Below are positions 56,326 to 64,000 of a DNA stretch of 64,000 bases, one piece after another. The notes beneath the pieces are model-generated. The model did not search any database. It worked only from the letters and a program-made list of their open reading frames with translations, and was not told the DNA's origin. How positions within the stretch are numbered: position 1 is the first letter of the stretch; every line of letters starts with the position of its first letter. The stretch is from NCBI GenBank assembly GCA_002778195.1, contig PCDI01000001.1, forward strand, positions 1,872,939 through 1,936,938, given 5' to 3'. Position numbers and translations under genes: made by a program. The DNA comes from Raffaelea ambrosiae (lineage: Eukaryota; Ascomycota; Sordariomycetes; Ophiostomatales; Ophiostomataceae).

Positions 56326-57286
56326 TCACGCACGTGCTGCTGCTGGCTCGCCCTCGTCGGCCGGGAGGTCCAATCGCTCGCGGATGACCTGCACAATGTC
56401 GCGCCAGTCCATCATGCCGCCCTGGCTGACGTCGCCGCAGGCCAGGGCTTTGCTCTGCGGGAGGAGGATCTCGTACCAGCTTTGGGCTGGGGTGGTGGAC
56501 GCTGTTGGCGGTGCTGTGCTGCTGCTTGTGCCCGCCGTTGTACCGGTTGTCCCGGTTGCCCCGGTTGCCCCGGTTGCCTCGGCCGCCGAAACCGCTGCTG
56601 CTGCTGCCGCCGCCACCGCCGCCTCTCCGCTCGTCTCCCAGCTATCCCGCAACGTTGCCAGCTGCCGCGCCGTCAGCGGGTGCGACCACATGTAGCCGTT
56701 CATGGCGGGGGCGACGAGGATGCGCTTGCCGACGGCCGGGTCGGTCTCCCAGGCGCGGATAACGCTCGTCAGCAGGGAGTCGCAGAAGCCGTTGGCGACC
56801 TTGGCCAGCAGGTTGGCGGACATGGGCGCGATGACCAGCATGTCGGCCCAGCGGCGGAGCTCGATGTGGAGGATGGGGGCGCCGCGGGTCCAGGGCGGGT
56901 TCCACTCGTCGGCGTCGGCGTGGATGCCCTCGACATGGGGCAGGCGGGCGAGGGATTCGACGGTGGGCTGTTCGGCGGACTGGCCGGCGAGGAAGCGGGC
57001 GGCGTGGTCGGTGAGGACGACGCGGATGGCGAGGTTGGGGACGCGGGCGAAGGCGCCGATGATGAGGGGGAGTTTGATGGTGGCGACGGAGCCTGGCAGG
57101 AGTCAGTATCACGAGCGAAGCGAGATAAAAAAACGACACAAAAGACGAGCGAAGCGAGGACCAAAAAATACCTGATGCGGCCAAGAGGAGATGTTTCTTG
57201 CCGTCGCCCATGGAGCGGGCGACGGACGCGGCCGAGGACGACGGCACCGGCGCGTCGGGGCCGCTGCTGTGTGGATGGGCGACCAT
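56326..57286 (-). CDS. Phosphopantothenoylcysteine decarboxylase (HFCD/HAL3 family)
   Basis: FMN enzyme that decarboxylates 4'-phosphopantothenoylcysteine to phosphopantetheine in coenzyme A synthesis. Two exons, 57172-57286 and 56326-57092, around a 79-nt GT-AG intron, giving 293 residues. Motifs: KKHLLLAASGSVATIKLP (flavin-binding start), the catalytic-His region ILHIELRRWADMLVIAPMSANLLAK, PAMNGYMW at residues 167-174 (the PxMNxxMW motif), and the substrate-recognition ACGDVSQGGM near residue 256 with the catalytic Cys. Yeast splits this function among Hal3, Vhs3 and Cab3; this single chain has His, Asn and Cys and should be active alone. Residues 193-242 are a low-complexity Ala/Thr/Gly/Ser insert before the Cys loop. 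The acidic Hal3 tail is absent. Confidence 0.93.
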
Positions 57287-57671
57287 GCCGTGGTGTTGAT
57301 GGCTGATGTGTGGCGTGGTTCGGTTGAGGAAACAAAAAGCGAAGTCTGGGGAAAGATTGCCATCGGGAGACCAATTGGCCAAGCTTCAAGTACGGACCAT
57401 AGCGGGCAGGTGCGTTTGTCACCAGCTCCTTCCTTTTTTTGGCGGGGACAATTCCCCTGTGGGCCAAAGGCGACAACTACCAAGGTTCCCCGCACTGTGA
57501 GCATACGGTTCCAGGCATTCCAACGGCCGTATGTTCTATTAGTGGGGAGCCCTAATAACAAACAAGGCTGTGCCTCCGCGCAGTTGTATCAATCGGACAA
57601 ACTGACCAGAAGACAATTCGACTAATGAAGACACTTTCACAAAAAGGAAAGGTTCAAAAGAGGGGAAACCA
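57287..57671. other. Promoter side of the PPCDC gene
   Basis: No gene recognised. It separates the PPCDC start codon from the gene fragment at 57672. Confidence 0.5.
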
Positions 57672-57773
57672 CCCAGAGATTTGGAAGACGCAAAAGTTGC
57701 CGTTCTCCGGGAGGCTCTTCAACAGATTGACGCCTACATCAAGCCTCTTCCGAGTTTGGAGCGCCTAGTTTAA
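57672..57773 (+). pseudogene. Fragment of an F-box-like orphan, related to the gene at 58159-58899
   Basis: The plus strand encodes AVLREALQQIDAYIKPLPSLERLV before a TAA at 57771-57773. This closely parallels the C-terminal region of the minus-strand gene nearby, which reads IQAALGQIDAYLKAIPSLQNLI. Nothing upstream continues the match, so it is a short remnant in inverted orientation. It is too short to be a working gene. Confidence 0.6.
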
Positions 57774-58158
57774 CAACTTTCGATGTCACGCGTCGCTCGT
57801 AGACAGCCTTGGCTGGGCTGTTAATTACGGACGGGTGCCAACCGGTTACTGTCTGCAAAAACCCATGTATCACCCGCATATGCCGTCCTGGGCACGCTGT
57901 CAGCCAGCCAACAGACAGACGTTGATGACCTTCGTCTCGAAACCGTTGTCATTCAGTTCATAGACGATACAAGGCTAGTGTTTTCCTGCTTACAGCTGAC
58001 CCCCCTCCTTTCTATAGCACAGTCTCTTCTTATGCAAAATCGATGTAACTTTATCAACAGAATAAATGAGCAAGCAGATGAAGCCCAGCTCGAAAGCAGC
58101 GAGGCATCTCGCACGCCACCCGGTATGCTCACTGACGTCAGCCGTCTTGCTTGATGCT
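57774..58158. other. Intergenic
   Basis: Between the fragment and the stop codon of the F-box-like orphan. Nothing recognised. Confidence 0.5.
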
Positions 58159-58899
58159 CTATGGACCGTAGCCGTGGTGGAACTTCCAGCCTAAGCGGCA
58201 CATTGCATCCTTGATCTCGGGGCGAAGCTGAGGGTCACTGCCCGTAATTAAGATCAAGTTCTGGAGACTGGGTATCGCCTTGAGGTAGGCGTCAATTTGT
58301 CCCAGAGCTGCTTGAATACCGGGCACATCGCTATCCGGCCCTAGCAGGAGATTTGAATTCTGGGAATGTAAAACGGCCCGCAGAGTCCGCAGACCAGTGC
58401 AATGGTCGCGCAGAAGCGTCAGTGCATTGAGATCGTCTTTTCTGATGAACAGTCGACCATCGACCGACTTTTCTAAGCACGGGAAATCAAAACAAAGTTG
58501 CTTGACGAGTCCGGCATTGGTGGTACCGATGGCGTCCACGAGGTGCCGAAGTACGACACCTTGTGATTTCCTGGAGTCCACCAGTCGGAAGACATGCTGC
58601 CCGTAAGCAAATTGCCTCGTTTCCTGGTAGAGCTGGCGGTTGACAAAAAGAAGAGAATTCCAATGAGGATGTAGAGCAAGAGGGGCAAACACAGATACTG
58701 TGCTGGCTCCGAACTGGTAAAAGACGTGTATTTCGACATGGACCCCGTCGAAAACCAGATTGTAAATGGTGTCCCGAAGTTCCCAAGGCAGGCTGAAGAA
58801 GCCCACCGCTGGGGGTTGTTCTGTCTCATTGCTGGCCACGCCCATGCCGGCAAGGCTGGAATCAGTCCAAAACAGACGCCGCAAGAAGTGAACGATCAT
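58159..58899 (-). CDS. F-box-like (LPxELRxxIY) protein, unknown
   Basis: Single-exon frame of 246 residues with ATG at 58899. Near residue 35 it has FFSLPWELRDTIYNLVF, the short F-box-like or 2EXR-type opening found in a very large family of fungal orphans. A second landmark, LLFVNRQLYQETRQFAYGQHVFRLVD (about 80-105), is the usual follow-up motif (VNRQxxxExxxxxYxxxxF). The rest predicts alternating helices and strands with no named domain. Such proteins may act as SCF adaptors or may have lost that role; function is unknown. A fragment of a relative lies 400 bp downstream in opposite orientation. Confidence 0.75.
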   Translation of the reverse strand: MIVHFLRRLFWTDSSLAGMGVASNETEQPPAVGFFSLPWELRDTIYNLVFDGVHVEIHVFYQFGASTVSVFAPLALHPHWNSLLFVNRQLYQETRQFAYGQHVFRLVDSRKSQGVVLRHLVDAIGTTNAGLVKQLCFDFPCLEKSVDGRLFIRKDDLNALTLLRDHCTGLRTLRAVLHSQNSNLLLGPDSDVPGIQAALGQIDAYLKAIPSLQNLILITGSDPQLRPEIKDAMCRLGWKFHHGYGP

Positions 58900-59402
58900 G
58901 GCTACTGCTATATGCTGCCGAGTGAGGACTAAGTATGTGTTGCTGTCATGATGGATGAAGTTTTCTGCCTACACTGGTCTTTTCAATGAGGGGTCACGAG
59001 AAGAAAAAACGGCTCAACAGAGAAGGGAAGACACAAATGTGAGTGGGGACATTGTGAAGAAAAACAAATACTCATCAGCGGGCGGGGAGCGGGAACACCC
59101 TCCCCGTGGCTAGCAATTGGTGCGCTCGGTGTCCTTATGCAGGCTATCGCAAAACTAAGGCGACCTTGTATGCGGCCACAGGTACAGCTGTCGTCGAGTT
59201 GCAGCCATAGATTGCAGCGGTTTCTCGATCCGGAAACCCACAGGTGCCCCGGTCACTGAGCTGCCGTAACTGTTTCTGTTAGGCTGACCTCTTTAAATGA
59301 ACCATGGCCTTCTCTCTCTTGTGTGTCTTTTTTCTTCTTCTCCAGCATGGATCCAAACCATCGCCAGGGGAGAGGACGAGTTAGAAGAAGGCGTGCGGCA
59401 CA
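58900..59402. other. Divergent promoter region between the F-box-like gene (-) and the NACHT gene (+)
   Basis: About 500 bp, no gene seen. It ends in a CT/T-rich stretch at 59310-59345 before the ATG at 59403. Confidence 0.5.
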
Positions 59403-62400
59403 ATGTCTTCTTCAGATGAGCAAGGCTGTGGTCTTGGCCAACTCCTCTGTGGTGTTTTCCGTCACAAGTCCCCCGAAGACCTGAGCCAGCCGTCATCGGA
59501 TCGCAGCAAAAAGAGCAGTGGTGCTCCCGTGGTCTCTGTCTCTTCAGCGCAAGTAACCATTCCATCCTGGTCTTTCTTTACAGCTGGCAAACCTAACAAC
59601 AGTCTTGCAACAGGTCTGCGCCTCTCTGCGCGGCTGATCCGCCTGTCAAGAAAGGAGATGTCTCTACCGAGGAGGTCCAAAAAGTCACAGCCATGGAAAA
59701 GAACGATGCTAAAGGAGCCGCCAGCGATGAGACGAAGCTTGTTCCCGCCGACTCAGCTGCTAATAGGGCCTCCACTAAACAGTCTTCTGATCTGTGGAGT
59801 CGTGCCTACCAAGAGGCAGTTGAGAGTCTTGGTGAGGAGATCGACGCCGCTATTCTCCAGGGCGACAATGTCGCCCAGCTCTTTAGACGCCTGGAAGACC
59901 TCGACGAGGAGGCATCGCAGGAGTCGGCTTTTCGGCGAGGCGTCAAATATTTGCAGTCTCTCCAGGTTCCGCTGGAGCGATTCAAACTCGCACTGGACCT
60001 TGCGAAACCTCTCGCAGACATCGAGCCAACGGCTGGAACCGTCGTTGGCGTCGTTCGAAGTGTCACAGCGGTATGTACGCGTTTTACCCGTGAAAAGACA
60101 CCATTGTTAGGGGCTGGGGCCACTAACCATTTCACTCACAACACTACTAGCTCGCCATTTCTGTTTCGACGGCCAATGTCGAGTTTGCCAAGCAAATTGG
60201 CCAAATGCTGGAACAGATATCGTACATTGACGAATGCGACACGCTGGGACAGAAGACAAACAAGATGAGCATACACAAGGTAGGTGTCCTTCTCCCGTGC
60301 AGTACCTCTATTTTTTTTTCGTGGGGAAGGTAACAACATTTTGCAGGAACTGGTTCTGGTCTACCAGAAGCTCCTTGAATTTTACAGCGTCGCCTTTGAA
60401 ATACTGACTAGGAGGGGCGCCAAGTTGGTGATTTCGGTCATGCTGGACAACGGACGCCTGCCTGACATTGTCAAGGAGTTCTTGAGTCACGCAGAAATTC
60501 TGCGCAACCTGGTACAGAATGCAACGCTGGAGATCGTGCAAGACATCAAGGCCATGCTGTATGATCGCGAAAGTCAGTTCAACCCTCCCACGCCTCTTCA
60601 GACTTATGAGACGACTGTAATAGGAGACGAGGTCTAATCTGTCCTTTTTTTTTTCTCTCTTCAGTTTCGCGATGGTTGGGCGGCGGGAAGTTGACGAGAC
60701 AGAGTCAGTACCTGGCCGAATTGCGAGACATTCGTGCTGACGAGGCTTGCGAGTTCCTGCTTCAGGACGCCAACTTTGTGTCCTGGTTGGAATCGCCAGA
60801 ATCCGAGCAGCTGGTGATTTTGGGAGACATGGGCAGCGGCAAAACAACTGCCATGTCCTTTGTCATTGACGAACTGCATCAGCGCAATCAGCACCAGCTG
60901 CCGCAGCCAAAATTGTGCTACCACTTTTGCAAGGACGACGAAACCGGCCAGATTGTCCACATTCTGTCTGCACTAATCCTCTCCCTTTTGGAACAACTCT
61001 CGGGACTGAAAAGGACATTCTTCGACTGGTACAAGCATGCCTTGGCTTGTGGAAACTTTGACCCGTCAACCGATGCCAAGAAACTGGAAGAGTTTCTCTT
61101 GGATACGCTCAGAGATCTGGACCGCCCCTTGTTCATTGCCGTCGATGGACTGGACGAGTGTGACCCGTCGTCGAGAGCCAATCTCCTACGGATCCTCAGA
61201 ACCCTCTGCCGCGTGACGCCTCGCGTCAAAATTCTGTTGGCCACCCGTCCACAGGAAGAGATCCTGGACACTCTGGTGGATGTGCCCCGAATCGAGCTGC
61301 AAATGAACACGGCGCGCGACCGAGTCATTGTCGAGAGGCTGGTGGGCGTCCAGCTGTCCTACTTGTCAGGCGATGTGGCCTTGCTCGTTGTCGAAAACCT
61401 GTCCAGTCTCATGCACGGCAGCGCCATCTGGACAAAGATGGTAGTCGAGCTCATTGCCGTCCGCCGAACACGAGCCATCGGTCCCATGCGTGCCTTTTTC
61501 AAACAGCTTCCACAGCCTGGGCAGCTCTCGGCGCTCTATGCCAATCTGTTTTCTCGCTACACGGCCGACGACGACGAAAACCAAAGGCTGGCCACAGCGG
61601 CACTGGAGATTCTGGCCATTGCTCGCCGGCCATTGAGTATCCTGGAGCTGGCCTGGGCTGTCGCTCTGCGTGTTGCTCCATCCCACATCACCACGGTGGC
61701 TGCTCTGGCGGAGCTGGTTGACCACCAAAGAGTGGTGGGCCTCATCCAGCCCTTTGTTGCCCGAGTCGACTTTGACCAGTTGCGCAAAAAGCAGGTCCGT
61801 CCAGTGCACCAGTCTGTCAAGGAGTTTGTTCTGGGCGAGTTTGCGACTATGAGCGCGTCTGGTCAACTGGGTCCGAATACGATCCGCGCCACGGATCCCA
61901 ACCAGGTGCGCCTTCGTGTGGGTGCCTTGGAGGCGGACATGCTCGAGCTTTGTGTGCGGTACCTTTTGCTCGACGAGATGGACCAGGTGAAGCTCTTTTC
62001 GGACGAACAGGTGGCCATTGAAATGCTTCCTCAGGATACCGATCTTTTCTCCGATGGAATCGACACAACAGATTACGACCCGAATTGCACGTGGGAAACG
62101 CTGGAAGAAAGCATGACCCGGTACGATCCCTTGGAGCGTGGGTTTGGCGAGCTGTTTATTTATGCGGCTTGCTACTGGAACTGGCATTATGGCGCTCTTA
62201 TCAAAGAACGTCTGCCCGACCTGCGGAAGATCGAGGAGCTGTGCAAAGTTGGTTCTGTTCATCTGCACAACTGGACTCTACAGAACAGTCGGCCCGAGTG
62301 CACGCTCAAAGAGCGTTTTCCATTCGACGGTGAGCTCTACGATCCGCTGGGCGTGTCGGTCCTGTATGCATCCCCAGACATGCTGCAGATGCTGTTGGAG

Positions 62401-62769
62401 AAGTCGACATTCGACCGCCACTACTATTTTCCCGACACGGCTGTTCGGGCGGCTGAACAGATCTGCCAATGGAGCGGTGCATCCTACTTGCCAGTCTTGT
62501 TCAAAAGTGCCAAGATCGGACACCAGCTCTGGAATATCGACTTCTTCGGCATGGCCATCCGAACCTGGTTCACCTCCAAAAACCAAGACGAAAGTTGGGA
62601 AGCGGTGTTTGACCTCGTCCACGATGTATGGGACCAGGCTGTCAAAGATGGGTGGGCCAAGAATCTCTTGGAAGTGGCCAAGGATACAGATTGTACCCCT
62701 GTCCTGGAGAGAATCGCAGAGAAGGCTAAGAACAATGCTGAGCTTCTACCCTGTCTGCATTATTTATAG
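59403..62769 (+). CDS. NACHT-domain STAND NTPase (fungal NLR-like)
   Basis: Signal-transduction NTPase of the type used in fungal non-self recognition. Proposed exons: 59403-59548, 59614-60070, 60151-60279, 60347-60572, 60665-62769, giving 1020 residues. Intron 1 fits either a GC donor (GCAAGT at 59549) with acceptor at 59613 or a GT donor at 59552 with a late AAG acceptor; the others are GT-AG. Residues about 90-340 form a helical N-terminal domain resembling fungal STAND N-terminal domains (Goodbye or DUF7708 type; not certain). The junction ISRWLGGGK...FVSWLES leads into NACHT: Walker A GDMGSGKT at residues 373-380, Walker B LFIAVDGLDECD at about 474-485, sensor-like KILLATRPQEE. A winged-helix-like region (LAIARRPLSILELAWAVALR) follows. 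The last 350 residues show no WD40, ankyrin or TPR repeats. Confidence 0.85.
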
Positions 62770-63872
62770 CTTACCTGGCTTACTTCAATTTGAAATATAA
62801 ATGACACTGTCCAGGAACCGACCCTATTTGGAATTGGCAGAAATTGCGAGAGATCAAAAGATCAGAGAGTTAATGATGGAAAGGTGCATATTTCCAGACT
62901 CCAGATCCACATAGAAACAAAAAAGGGGACACAAGTCACACACATCTGTATAGAGTTGACTGTAATAGTGAAAGTGGAACGGGGACAAAAAACAACCAAC
63001 CAAACAAACAAACAGCTCCCCTACTTACACGCAAGTCTCTAGGGGCTCTTCATGGTAGTGGGATAATCGCGTTCCCTCCTCCTAGTGCTGAACGAACTGG
63101 CCGGCAGGAGGGGGACTGCCGACGGCAATAGTGCCAATAAGTGTTGATCAGAGGCAGTGCAACAATAAAAAAGTCCTGGTAGGCTTTTCATTAGAGAAAA
63201 TAGCTGAAAAGTGATGCATAACAATTAAGAGCAACGATAAACATGGGCATGACAATCTCGCCCCTCCTTCTAGTAAAAGCTTCCAGGTTATTATCTACAT
63301 GATCAGCAGTGTAGTCCCCTTCGGCACTGTTTGCATCGCTGATCCCTTCTCTCCAACTCAATAGTCATGTAGAGGGGTGACTTTGGGTATGTCTGTATGT
63401 ATATCCATGGCCATAACATCTATACCATTTTATTATGGGGCATGGAGGGCTTTCTACTAGGCTACGGTCCAAAAATATCCGATCACCCCTCGCCACGAGA
63501 TTTTTTCTGCCTCTGGTAAAAGGGTACCTCAACTTTAACAACGAACAACAGCTTTATTAGTAATTTATACGTAAAGAAAACTAGGCTAGATAGAAAAGAA
63601 GTACTGAATTAAAATATCTTGTATACCAACCACGTGCACGGCGCACCGCGAGAAGAGGGAAGCGGGAAATAAGCCTGCAAACGCAAGTCATTGCCATCCG
63701 TCTACCATATTCCCTTATTCGTAGGTTGTAGTTTGTCTTTCGTGGCACAAAAAGGGATCAATCTTTTCGAGAACGCTGGGATAGAGCTTGATATATATAT
63801 ATATCTAAACGTAATACTTAATATGATACTTTCATGCCTTTCAGACTGCAAACTGCAAACTGCCAACCCAAC
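62770..63872. other. Intergenic between NACHT gene and the right-edge gene (convergent)
   Basis: AT-rich, with an (AT)n tract at about 63792-63805. The right-hand 180 bases overlap a plus-strand open frame that is antisense to the edge gene. No gene seen. Confidence 0.5.
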
Positions 63873-64000
63873 TCAAAACTCCCCTACCCCCTTTCCAAAG
63901 AACTGCCCGTCAGCCACCGTCTTGTACGGCACCGAGTTAGCGTCGTCTGTGTTCCCGCCGACCGTGTTGCCCCACCACTTGAAGTTGACATTGTTGTAGC
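63873..64000 (-). CDS. 3' end of an unidentified protein-coding gene
   Basis: Reading the minus strand from the window edge gives 42 codons ending in a TGA at 63873-63875. Segments read NVNFKWWGNTVGGNTDD and ANSVPYKTVADGQFFG, then GKGVGEF. The codons are GC-ending and the composition (Asn, Gly, Trp, Thr) resembles secreted fungal enzymes, but the family cannot be named from this fragment. The opposite strand also has an open frame, which looks like a shadow. Confidence 0.45.
   Translation of the reverse strand, partial: YNNVNFKWWGNTVGGNTDDANSVPYKTVADGQFFGKGVGEF

Noticed and set aside
1..64000. tRNA genes, 5S rRNA, transposon terminal repeats, CRISPR-like arrays
   Set aside because: I looked for box A/box B pairs, long inverted or direct terminal repeats and regularly spaced repeats and found none I could support by eye; a dedicated scan could still find a tRNA.

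Overview
This window looks like a chromosomal segment of a filamentous ascomycete, most likely a Sordariomycete. Genes are single-copy, carry short 50-250 nt spliceosomal introns, and use GC-rich third positions. Intergenic DNA is long and full of poly-T, poly-C, CT and poly-G tracts. The gene set is typically fungal: a sulfur-controller F-box/WD40 gene, a succinate-fumarate carrier, NUDE, a HET protein, a NACHT protein, a velvet-like protein and a LaeA-like methyltransferase. I cannot fix the genus from sequence alone. There are no rRNA genes, CRISPR arrays or intact transposons that I can recognise.

Layout, 1-43 kb (mostly conserved housekeeping genes). RraA-like protein, 3' end (+, 1-429); LURP-one-related protein (-, 778-1442); short velvet-like protein (-, 2971-3447); protein with a degenerate riboflavin-kinase-like domain (+, 5996-8098); sconB/Met30-type F-box WD40 protein (+, 10894-13591); SFC1-type mitochondrial carrier (+, 17529-18839); twinfilin (-, 19488-20673); ribosome biogenesis factor NSA2 (-, 21374-22593); small SMP/LEA-like protein (+, 23448-23734); HET-domain protein (-, 24641-27030); GT71/Mnn2-like mannosyltransferase (+, 28225-29931); acetyl-CoA carboxylase ACC1 (-, 30352-37503); NUDE (-, 40979-42938).

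Layout, 43-64 kb (more accessory). Two small predicted membrane proteins (44301-44615 - and 49122-49394 +); a decayed amino-acid permease pseudogene (45685-46311); a lysine-rich orphan (+, 46875-48251); a ten-exon LaeA-like methyltransferase (+, 51368-53665); an intronless MlrC/M81-type metallopeptidase (+, 54411-55988); phosphopantothenoylcysteine decarboxylase (-, 56326-57286); an F-box-like orphan (-, 58159-58899) with a broken fragment of a relative beside it (57672-57773, +); a NACHT NTPase (+, 59403-62769); and the 3' end of an unidentified gene at the right edge.

Most genes act independently, as expected for fungal chromosomes. ACC1 and PPCDC both touch acyl/CoA metabolism, and the velvet-like and LaeA-like genes belong to families linked to development and secondary metabolism, but nothing here shows co-regulation. 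The most unusual observation is a probable AT-AC intron (11818-11892) inside the F-box of the sconB-type gene. It keeps the reading frame open, so automated gene callers would read through it. Two further introns (twinfilin intron 1 and possibly NACHT-gene intron 1) use a GCAAGT donor. Exon structures were read by eye from splice motifs, phase and family knowledge; no transcript evidence was available.
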